Assembly: GCF_002843315.1 (NCBI RefSeq)
Contig: NZ_MVDD01000006.1
Span: 255,439 to 319,438, forward strand
DNA length: 64,000 nt
Direction: 5' to 3'
From: Labilibaculum filiforme
GTDB taxonomy: Bacteria; Bacteroidota; Bacteroidia; Bacteroidales; Marinifilaceae
Positions 8,845 to 16,486 of this stretch are shown here, one piece after another. Under the pieces are notes generated by a model. It saw nothing but the letters and a program-made list of their open reading frames with translations. It searched no databases and was not told the DNA's origin. The position numbers and the translations under genes are program-made. Each line of letters opens with the position of its first letter. Within the stretch, counting starts at the first letter, position 1.

Positions 8845-11800
8845 TTATTTAATTACCTGAATTTTATTAGATACTACTTTATCATCCATTGTTACTCGAA
8901 CGATATAAAAACCAGCCTCTAACGATCCAAATCGAATGGTGTTAGCTCCTACATTCCTATCCTTTTGTGTATACACTATTCTTCCACTTAAATCGAGAAT
9001 TTCCACAGAAAAATCTTTCGTTAAATTTCCAAGCTGTAACTTAAATTCATCTCTACATGGATTCGGATAAATCTTCATCTCCTCTACTTCTTCCGTTATG
9101 GTTTCAATATCAGTAATAATTACTTCCACTTCTTTTGTATTTGATTGGTAAGAAGAATTAAACATGTAACCGATGATATATACACTATACACACCAGATT
9201 CCTCTACATATAATTCATGATCAGTAGATCCTATTTCAAACTCACTTACCGTTTTGTAGATTTCATCGTTAATGTAGATCTCAAACTTATCGTACAGTAC
9301 TGGAATTTGCACTCCTAAATTTAATTTATGTTCTGCTATCACCTCAAGCACTGTAACTTCTGGAGTTTTATCTTTCACTTCCACCTCTTCTTGGTTCGAC
9401 TTAAAAGATTCATCGCCAAAATAACCAATCACATAAGAATTATAAACTCCTAATTGATCCACTGCTATATTAAAAGTCTGCTCTCCTTTTTCAGGAGTAG
9501 TTACACTTTCATGTAAATCTCCATTTAAATAAATTTCCAGTTTATCGTAATCAACCTTTACATCTATATTAAGTCCAATCACCTTATCCTGCACCTCTTT
9601 ATATTCTATAATTTCAGGAACGCGATCAATCTCTGGAATATCAACACTCCAAACACCTCTACCATGAGTTGCAATCACCACTTGATTACCAACAATGTGC
9701 ATATCGTAAATGGTAACAGGAGGTAAATTACTATCCATAGGATGCCAAGTTGCGCCATCATCTGTAGATTCAAACAATCCGATTTCGGTACCCGCCCAAA
9801 GTGTTTTAGTGTCGCTTGGCAATACAATCATACAGTGAGTCACTACATCTGGAAAACCATTAGTACTCTCATCTCCTGTACCAAACCCCGAGATATCATC
9901 CCAAGTTTGACCGAGATCCGTAGTTCTTAAAATTTTAGGAGAATCACTATTCGAAAATAGCAGATAAGCTGTAGATGCTTGAGATGGATGAGTTGCAATT
10001 CCACTAATATAAGCACTCATATTCTTAACCGCATAATCATTCACCGCAGAAAAAGTTTCCCCCTCATCTTGCGATACGTGAATTTTATAATCTCCATCGG
10101 TTATCATTGCGGCTCCAGCCCATACAATGTTCGGATCGGCAAGAGATACTTCCACATTGTGCTGACTTGTAACTCCCTGCCAATAAGACGCTATTTTTTT
10201 AATTGTCCAATTAGCACCAAAATCTGTTGATTTATAAACTCCTTCTTTTGCAACTGCGAAAACAACATCAGGATTCCATTTTGAGGCCGACAATTTAGTA
10301 ATAAAAGGACCATCATCTTCGGTGATTCCTTTCACTGAACTCCAAATATCTCCACCAGTAGTTGATCGATATATCGCATTATAATAAATACTTCCTAAGA
10401 GCTTTTTAGAGTCTTTCCTATGCCACAAGCATTCAAAACCATCTCCTCCCAATCTAAAAAAGTAATGAGAACTCGATGAAGCATCTTCGTTTGATGCAGA
10501 TTGCCAGGTTCCATTATCCTGCATTCCTCCAATGTATTCATTCGCATCCGGATTTTTAGCTACTCCATAAAATTGGGTAGTAATGTAATTATTGGCTTTC
10601 TGACTAAATGTTACACCATCGTTTAGAGACACTCCAATTCCACCATCATTACCATTCACAACTCTAAATTTGTTATTCTCCAGAGGTATTATCGTAATAT
10701 TGTGATGATCGGGATGCAAACCAGGAATTTTTGTTTGATCAAACCCTGCATTTTGATCATATTTATTTGATCCTCCATAATTACTATAAGCATCAGCAAC
10801 ATTTGTTTTTTTACCATCGTATACCTCTACGGCCCCATATTCTACAACTATTTTCGAAGTTGGTAAATTCGCAGCATCCCAAGTAGAACCAGACGTCAAC
10901 TCTGGCCAAATCATATAAAGAGCTTTATTTAGATGTCCCCCAGCAACTGCAATCGTTGCATCGGCAGTACTGGCATTGTATTCTATAGCGTTCACAAATA
11001 TGTATTCTCGCCCTAAATCGCCATAAGCATCACTAGTAGCACTACGAGTATATAAATTAAATTTTCCATCCTTTTCCTGATCGCGAAACGAAACCATCAA
11101 TTGCTTATTGTTGGTTATGTCCCATACTTGAAAAGGAACATCTACATAATCAGCATAGGTGTAACTCGATGCCAAAACTCCTGAAGTTGCCTCATTTGGA
11201 ACTGTAAAACGATGTGCTTTTTGACTGATTCCGGCTCCAAAACGAATTTCTACCGAAGCCCAATCAGTAGCTAGAAGATTAGTTCCTTCCTCGATACTTA
11301 AGCCACCATTCAAATAGCTACCTCCAAAACTTACAAAAGATAGAAAATCTGTATCCTCAGTATATGCAGCTTTTACTGCGGCATCCTTTTCTGTAGGTGT
11401 TTTATTAAAGGCAAGTTTCCACATATCAACACCCGCAACATATACAACACTATCTATAAATGGGTGAGCTTCAATGGCATTATCATATCCTCCTTGACCT
11501 CCAAGAAAATTTTGAGCATCATTAAATTTAGCCCAACTATTAGCATTGTCCATCGATAAAAAAACCTCCGATACATCATCAGAAATATCAATACTCGTAT
11601 AAACAAAATTTCTGTTTACAGGAGATACGGCAAGTTCGTAGCGACTCCCGGACGAAAGTCCTTTTGAGACAACACTCCAGGTTTCACCGCCATCTACAGT
11701 ACGAAGAATCCCTTTTCCATTTTCTCCTGCAAAAATAGTATCCCTTGCAGTAGAATAAGCTGCTAAATCTTCTACTCCTCTTGTACTCTCATACACCTGA

Positions 11801-12576
11801 GTCCAAGAGCTTCCCCCGTCAACCGATTTAAATATACCAGCTTCCGTAGCGGCAATTACAATATCCGCATTAATAGGGTTCACAAAAAGACGATTTACAT
11901 ATCCAAATTTTACATTTGTAGCAGTACTCGCTAATTGTGTCCATCCTATTCCGCGATTCACCGACTTCCAAATACCATTCCCTACATTTTGTGCACCACC
12001 TGGAAAACTTTCGCCGGTACCAGCATAAATAATATCGTGATTTGATGCTGCCATAGCTAAAGCATTCACCGACAAATTGGTTAAATCATCGGATAGGTTG
12101 GTCCAGTTTTCGGCACCATCGGTAGTTTTCCAGATTCCTCCTGTAGCACTACCTGCAATCCAGGTATTTTTATTAGCATCATCTGGATCGACAAGAATGG
12201 CACGTGTACGACCACCTACATTAGCAGGACCGCGTTGAATAAAATCCAGACTCGCTTTTGTACTTTTCAATTTAGAGCTATTGGATTGTGCCTTTTGCAG
12301 CTCTATAGTTTTATAATTCATTTTATAACCAGATTCACTTGCTCCAATTCTGGTTGTGATGTCTTTAAAGTACTTACTGTACATATCTGGTTTGTTGGCT
12401 TTACTATAGCCCACTTTTCTTTTCTCTTTTTTGGCTTGATATTGATTTTGCCAAAATTCTTCAGGCGTAAATTCTTCCTTAGAAAATTTCTTTTCCTTGG
12501 GTCGAGTGAAATTATTGACAAGAATCCCAGACAAAGCAAGGAATCCCCCAATAAGCAAAAGATGTTTTGTTTTCAT
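8845..12576 (-). CDS. secreted BNR/sortilin-like beta-propeller protein with type IX secretion (Por) C-terminal domain
   Basis: A 1243-residue exported protein. N-terminal signal segment (about 1-23, MKTKHLLLIGGFLALSGILV). The body carries repeated VPS10/BNR-type blades with Asp-box-like motifs (SVDGGSSWTQ, TVDGGETWS, STDFGANW, TTDLGQTWD, STDDGATW), i.e. one or two beta-propellers. Two repeated Ig-like modules follow (EVQDKVIGLNIDVKVDYDKLEIYLNG... and EVIAEHKLNLGVQIPVLYDKFEIYIN...), then a T9SS type A domain of about 75 residues with YPNP, LDLSGRIV and SLEAGFYIVRV, ending in KIQVIK. So it should cross the outer membrane by T9SS. Propeller proteins of this kind include glycan-binding and peptidase-linked members; no catalytic residues are recognisable, so substrate is unknown. 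Confidence 0.9.
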   Translation of the reverse strand: MKTKHLLLIGGFLALSGILVNNFTRPKEKKFSKEEFTPEEFWQNQYQAKKEKRKVGYSKANKPDMYSKYFKDITTRIGASESGYKMNYKTIELQKAQSNSSKLKSTKASLDFIQRGPANVGGRTRAILVDPDDANKNTWIAGSATGGIWKTTDGAENWTNLSDDLTNLSVNALAMAASNHDIIYAGTGESFPGGAQNVGNGIWKSVNRGIGWTQLASTATNVKFGYVNRLFVNPINADIVIAATEAGIFKSVDGGSSWTQVYESTRGVEDLAAYSTARDTIFAGENGKGILRTVDGGETWSVVSKGLSSGSRYELAVSPVNRNFVYTSIDISDDVSEVFLSMDNANSWAKFNDAQNFLGGQGGYDNAIEAHPFIDSVVYVAGVDMWKLAFNKTPTEKDAAVKAAYTEDTDFLSFVSFGGSYLNGGLSIEEGTNLLATDWASVEIRFGAGISQKAHRFTVPNEATSGVLASSYTYADYVDVPFQVWDITNNKQLMVSFRDQEKDGKFNLYTRSATSDAYGDLGREYIFVNAIEYNASTADATIAVAGGHLNKALYMIWPELTSGSTWDAANLPTSKIVVEYGAVEVYDGKKTNVADAYSNYGGSNKYDQNAGFDQTKIPGLHPDHHNITIIPLENNKFRVVNGNDGGIGVSLNDGVTFSQKANNYITTQFYGVAKNPDANEYIGGMQDNGTWQSASNEDASSSSHYFFRLGGDGFECLWHRKDSKKLLGSIYYNAIYRSTTGGDIWSSVKGITEDDGPFITKLSASKWNPDVVFAVAKEGVYKSTDFGANWTIKKIASYWQGVTSQHNVEVSLADPNIVWAGAAMITDGDYKIHVSQDEGETFSAVNDYAVKNMSAYISGIATHPSQASTAYLLFSNSDSPKILRTTDLGQTWDDISGFGTGDESTNGFPDVVTHCMIVLPSDTKTLWAGTEIGLFESTDDGATWHPMDSNLPPVTIYDMHIVGNQVVIATHGRGVWSVDIPEIDRVPEIIEYKEVQDKVIGLNIDVKVDYDKLEIYLNGDLHESVTTPEKGEQTFNIAVDQLGVYNSYVIGYFGDESFKSNQEEVEVKDKTPEVTVLEVIAEHKLNLGVQIPVLYDKFEIYINDEIYKTVSEFEIGSTDHELYVEESGVYSVYIIGYMFNSSYQSNTKEVEVIITDIETITEEVEEMKIYPNPCRDEFKLQLGNLTKDFSVEILDLSGRIVYTQKDRNVGANTIRFGSLEAGFYIVRVTMDDKVVSNKIQVIK

Positions 12577-12618
12577 AAATACTTGTAATTAGCTGTGTGA
12601 TTTTTATTGTACTTTTTT

Positions 12619-13071
12619 TTATTGTACTTTTTTAACTGTGATTTTCTTCTTTGATTTAAGATCAAAAATATAAGTCCATTTTCCAGTATCGGCTGATTCG
12701 GAAATGTACCCTTTCTGATTTACTATTAGTAGTTGCGTATTGTTGTGCCAAGATATTTTAGCATTAGCAATTTTGTCCGAATAAATAATTTCTTCCTTTT
12801 GCAGATCGTATACAAAAAATTCCGCCAATTGGTTTGGATTGATCAGTGGTTTTGAAAGCTCTTTCGTGCATAACACATAGTTCCCGTTTGAATTTAGAAT
12901 GTACTCCCCTTTTTCTCCAAACTCTTCTTCGGCAATTTGTTGATAAGTTTTCTTTTGAAGATCAACATCATTCTTAAGAACTTGAGCGGTCGACGCACAT
13001 CCGAATAAAAAAACCAGCAAGAATAATTGAAATAGATTCTTTTTAATAACGATGATATTTAGTGTTTTCAT
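12619..13071 (-). CDS. small lipoprotein of unknown function
   Basis: A 150-residue protein with a lipoprotein signal peptide: basic start (KK at 10-11), hydrophobic core LFQLFLLVFLFG and lipobox FLFGC with Cys25. The mature part is short, rich in beta-type residues (ILNSNGNYVLCT, KISWHNNTQLLIVN), and I do not recognise a family. It is on the same strand and 42 bp upstream of the T9SS propeller gene, so the two may be co-transcribed. At its 3' end the sequence AAAAAGTACAATAA occurs twice in tandem (about 12604-12633), the inner copy supplying the stop codon. Confidence 0.7.
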   Translation of the reverse strand: MKTLNIIVIKKNLFQLFLLVFLFGCASTAQVLKNDVDLQKKTYQQIAEEEFGEKGEYILNSNGNYVLCTKELSKPLINPNQLAEFFVYDLQKEEIIYSDKIANAKISWHNNTQLLIVNQKGYISESADTGKWTYIFDLKSKKKITVKKVQ

Positions 13072-13323
13072 TGGTAATATTTCTTAAAATTCGACATAAC
13101 TGATCGTGAAGTTTGACTGTGTTTTCACCTAAAAGCCAATAAATATAAGCACATTAAATAACATTAACAGGTATTTTTAATTCAATAGCACTTCTACCCA
13201 TATTATTTAGAACAGTAATAAGACTTCCTTTTGCAGCAATTAATCGACCCAACGAAAAAATTTACAAAGGGAAGCTAATGGTTAAATAAGAAAAAAAGAG
13301 TCTCCTACCGAGCGAGAGCATTG
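13072..13323. other. intergenic region left of the insertion-sequence remnant
   Basis: About 250 bp with no gene, no clear promoter and no terminator recognised. Confidence 0.4.
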
Positions 13324-13729
13324 AAAAAGTACCTTAAATAATAAAATCAGTAAAAAGTTGATCTATTCTTCTTTTTACGCTTTTTTATATCTTGTTCTTT
13401 ATTAAGATATCGGATATATGTTAGCTCAACAACAAAATCTCCCCTTAAGTTCCTATTCAGAACTTTATGATTTAATCATTCCTCAGGATAACATTCTGCG
13501 TTGGCTCAATGATTTAATTGATTTCAGTTTTGTGTATGAAGAACTTTCCTCCAAATATTGTTATACTAATAGACGTAATGCAGAAAGTCCAATAAGAATG
13601 TTCAAATATCTTTTATTAAAAGCCATCTATAATGTTTCTGACGTCGATTTAGTTGAACGTTCAAGAATGGATATGTCATTCAAGTACCTTTTAGATTTGA
13701 TTGATTTTGCTTTCGGAAAGGTACTTTTT
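13324..13729 (+). mobile_element. internally deleted insertion sequence (MITE-like, about 406 bp)
   Basis: Perfect 12-bp inverted repeats AAAAAGTACCTT at 13324-13335 and 13718-13729 (reverse complement), with a further shared AAAATCA a few bases inside each. Between them lies only the N-terminal part of a transposase. This is what is expected when an IS loses its middle but keeps both ends. No target-site duplication is obvious in the flanks. Confidence 0.6.
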
Positions 13730-13738
13730 ATCAGATAG
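13418..13738 (+). pseudogene. truncated transposase, IS1182/IS5-type N-terminal domain
   Basis: 106 codons. Residues 1-92 resemble the N-terminal DUF772-type domain of IS1182/IS5-group transposases (RWLNDLIDF, SPIRMFKYLLLKAIYNVSDVDLVERS, RMDMSFKYLLDL). After that the frame runs straight into the right-hand terminal repeat (GKVLFIR) and stops. The DDE catalytic domain is absent, so it cannot transpose by itself. Confidence 0.8.
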
Positions 13739-13800
13739 TAGCTTCGTAAGCTGTCAAATTAAGTGTCTTTTACATTCAATTTAGCTCTTATTGAATCGTT

Positions 13801-13968
13801 GTCGATGTTTTATACTACCCTACCAATACTATTAACTACTATGTAGATGTTATCTTCTACTCTACCGATGTTTTATACTATATTGGAGATACTATTAGCT
13901 ATTTTATAGATGCTTTTTACTACTCAATCGATTTTATATAGTACCCTGCCAGTGCCTTAAATAGTCAT
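13801..13968. repeat. degenerate tandem repeat, 21-bp unit, eight copies
   Basis: Eight consecutive 21-bp units start at 13801, 13822, 13843, 13864, 13885, 13906, 13927 and 13948. Rough consensus rycGATgttttATActActcT; units 1 and 4 share GATGTTTTATACTA. The frame from 13795 is open to a TAG at 13942 and would give a heptad VDVLYYP/TDVLYYI/IDAFYYS, but has no start codon. A weaker copy may precede it (13759-13779). Confidence 0.65.
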
Positions 13969-14126
13969 AATAAGATATTTTAGCTATCTTAGAATTGATT
14001 TTACACTCAAAAACAAGTAACTTTCCTACTAACAGAATAAAAATGGTTATTGACTACCCTTTTTTGATCTGAAATCAAGCAAAACACGACCGATATCAAG
14101 CTAAATTTTAATTCAAACGCATAATA

Positions 14127-14498
14127 ATGAATCAAAAAATCGAAGATGCTCTTTTTAGTATTAACAAAAAGATAGTAAATGTGCTTCATGAAAAAGGAGA
14201 AACGGTAAGTTCTTTGGCCCGAAAAATCAACATCCGACCTGTTACACTGCGTCAGCAATTAGAAAGACCCACATTGCAGGTTAATCGGCTTTGGAGTATT
14301 TGCCATGCAATGAAAATTAATTTTTTCCAGGAGATTGCAAATAGCTATGAACAGGAAACACTAAATAATGCCGATGATATTGATGGAACTGAGTACATAA
14401 ACATCCAGAAAGAACTGCAAGAAAAATGCGAGCAATTAGAGCTCCTGAAAAATGAAAACAAAACCCTAAAAGAAGTTATTCAATTGTTGAAAGGTTAG
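14127..14498 (+). CDS. small HTH DNA-binding protein with C-terminal coiled coil
   Basis: 123 residues. Residues 24-60 (VSSLARKINIRPVTLRQQLE...LWSICHAMK) read as a Cro/XRE-like helix-turn-helix: SLARKI..RPVTLRQQLE for the two helices. Residues 93-121 (IQKELQEKCEQLELLKNENKTLKEVIQLL) are a leucine-heptad coiled coil, so a dimer is likely. Function unknown; possibly a transcription regulator or nucleoid-associated protein. It stands alone between the repeat region and a strong terminator. Confidence 0.7.
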   Translation: MNQKIEDALFSINKKIVNVLHEKGETVSSLARKINIRPVTLRQQLERPTLQVNRLWSICHAMKINFFQEIANSYEQETLNNADDIDGTEYINIQKELQEKCEQLELLKNENKTLKEVIQLLKG

Positions 14499-14507
14499 AA
14501 TAAATAA

Positions 14508-14554
14508 CAAATAGCACCCATTTGAGCTGTTCAAATTTGGTGCTATTTGCTTTT
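14508..14554 (+). terminator. hairpin terminator after the HTH gene (may serve both strands)
   Basis: Outer 11-bp perfect stem CAAATAGCACC/GGTGCTATTTG (14508-14518, 14539-14549) with an inner ATTTGA/TCAAAT stem, followed by CTTTTG. It lies between two convergent genes. Confidence 0.65.
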
Positions 14555-14571
14555 GTAGTCAGAGAATAGAT

Positions 14572-16383
14572 TTAACTATTCAGCTGATCCAATAAACTAT
14601 CCTCATCGTCGAAATTCGTATTGGAAAAATTCAATGCTGTTTCGATGATCGCTAAATGCGAATAGGCCTGCGGAAAATTCCCAAGCATCCGTTTCGATAC
14701 AAAATCGATATCTTCGGCAAACAAACCTAAATGGTTCGAGTAGCTAAGTAATTTATCAAATTTCTCTTTTGCTTCCTTCTTTTTGCCAATTTTGTATAAA
14801 CTGTTGATCATCCAAAACGAACAAATGGTAAATGCTGATTTTGGCGTTCCAAAATCGTCCTTATTTTTATATCGATACATTAATCCGTCATGTTCCAACT
14901 CCTTCTGAATGGTTAACACGGTTGATTTATACTTTTCGTCGGTGGCATTAATAAAACCATAGCTCTCCATTAAAAGAACCGAAGCATCCATGTCCTCAGA
15001 GCCATAATATTGAGTAAATGCCTGCTTTTTCTTACTCCAGGCTTTTTTTAGAATATCTTCTTTCACCGAATGTCGCAATATCGTCCATTTCCCAACGTAA
15101 TAATCTCGTTGCAATAAAGAGGCAATTTTTACCGCCCTATCGAAAGCAACCCAACACATTACTTTACTAAAGGTAAAGTGCAAGCTTTTCCCGCGAATCT
15201 CCCAAATTCCTCGATCGGGTTTTTTCCAGTTCTCTTCCACCACTTTCACAATACTTCTCACAATTGTCCACAATTCCTCACTATGATCCAAGGAATTTTC
15301 AAACATTTCGAAATGTTGATGTATTAAATCGAGTAATATGCCATAAATATCGTTCTGTTTTTGCTTGTAAGCAGCATTCCCAACACGAACAGGTTTCGAA
15401 CCTTCATAACCATCCAGATGTTCCAACTCGTATTCAGAAAGTTTTCTTTCCCCATTGATACCATACATGATCTGAATTTTCTCATTCTTTTCGGGAATGA
15501 TATCCATGATAAAGTTCAGGTAGCGCTTTGCAACATTAAAATGCCCCATTTGAGTAAGAATTTTCACTACCATAGAACCATCCCTGATCCAGCAAAAGCG
15601 GTAATCCCAGTTCCTTACTTCGCCAATTGTTTCGGGCAAAGACGTAGTTAATGCAGCCAAAACCGCCCCACTCTTTTGATAGCTCAGTAGTTTTAAAACC
15701 AATGCACTTCGGCTAGATTCCTCGTTGTATTTAGGAAGCTCTTTCGTTTTCTCACTCCAGTTCAACCAATAAGTTTTTGTACGCTGCAATTTCAAATAAA
15801 TTCGATCGAGCGTTTGTTCCAACAACTTCTGATTATAGCTTACTTGGCAAAACTGATCTTGATCCAATTCAATTACTTCCTGATTTAAAATATCCGAATA
15901 GTTAAAACTCGAATACAAATACAGGGAATCGTAATTTCCTGATGTGGTGTAGGATTTTATATAATCTCCTATAGATACGTTAGTTTCGGTAGTATTTCGA
16001 GCGTAGTCGAGCTGTGGATTGTATTTAATCCGAAATTTTGGTTTTCCATAAACCAATCGAAAAAAACGAACTACATCCGGTGGCATGTAGTAATCATTTT
16101 TTTCGGTCACATATCTTGGCATAAAATCTAATACCTCAAAAACTCCATCGATACATTCAAATCGTGTTTTTAAAATATTTGTATTTTTTCGATATTCCTG
16201 TGTTATATTTGTCGCTTGTTCGGGTAAAATTTCAAAACTCCCTCCCTTATTGATATCCAACAACTTAGCAAATGCCGAAGAGGAATCAAATTGTGGTAAA
16301 CACACCCAATCCAACGACCCTTTTTCTGATACAAGTGCCGCACTTCTACAATTTCCTATTACCCCGTAATTTAAATTCTTCAT
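14572..16383 (-). CDS. glycoside hydrolase family 15 protein (probable trehalase/glucoamylase type)
   Basis: 603 residues, usual length for bacterial GH15. N-terminal beta-sandwich with MKNLNYGVIGNCRSAALVS and GSLDWVCLPQFDSSSAFAKLLD (1-42), then the (alpha/alpha)6 catalytic barrel starting near EVRNWDYRFCWIRDGSM (about 256-272), a GH15 signature, and W..F.FSKVMCWVAFDRA further on. No signal peptide, so cytoplasmic. Its position divergent from the trehalose-phosphate synthase/phosphatase gene suggests turnover of trehalose or a related glucan, but the specificity is inferred. A 30-bp palindrome lies in the shared upstream region. Confidence 0.9.
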   Translation of the reverse strand: MKNLNYGVIGNCRSAALVSEKGSLDWVCLPQFDSSSAFAKLLDINKGGSFEILPEQATNITQEYRKNTNILKTRFECIDGVFEVLDFMPRYVTEKNDYYMPPDVVRFFRLVYGKPKFRIKYNPQLDYARNTTETNVSIGDYIKSYTTSGNYDSLYLYSSFNYSDILNQEVIELDQDQFCQVSYNQKLLEQTLDRIYLKLQRTKTYWLNWSEKTKELPKYNEESSRSALVLKLLSYQKSGAVLAALTTSLPETIGEVRNWDYRFCWIRDGSMVVKILTQMGHFNVAKRYLNFIMDIIPEKNEKIQIMYGINGERKLSEYELEHLDGYEGSKPVRVGNAAYKQKQNDIYGILLDLIHQHFEMFENSLDHSEELWTIVRSIVKVVEENWKKPDRGIWEIRGKSLHFTFSKVMCWVAFDRAVKIASLLQRDYYVGKWTILRHSVKEDILKKAWSKKKQAFTQYYGSEDMDASVLLMESYGFINATDEKYKSTVLTIQKELEHDGLMYRYKNKDDFGTPKSAFTICSFWMINSLYKIGKKKEAKEKFDKLLSYSNHLGLFAEDIDFVSKRMLGNFPQAYSHLAIIETALNFSNTNFDDEDSLLDQLNS

Positions 16384-16419
16384 AAAAAAATGCTATTTTA
16401 GAGCTTAACCATATAATAA

Positions 16420-16449
16420 TGTCACGGAAAATAAATATTTTTCGTGACA
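16420..16449. promoter_or_regulatory. 30-bp palindrome between the divergent trehalose genes
   Basis: TGTCACG (16420-16426) mirrors CGTGACA (16443-16449); pairing continues inward to 13 bp (one G-U) with a 4-base AT loop. It lies 37 bp from each of the two divergent start codons, a natural place for a shared operator. It lacks a U tract, so it is not a terminator. Confidence 0.55.
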
Positions 16450-16486
16450 ATAAAGAGTTTTTAAACCAAAATTTAATTTACATTTT

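Noticed and set aside
13801..13968. CRISPR array
   Set aside because: Units are contiguous, degenerate and without spacers; no cas genes.
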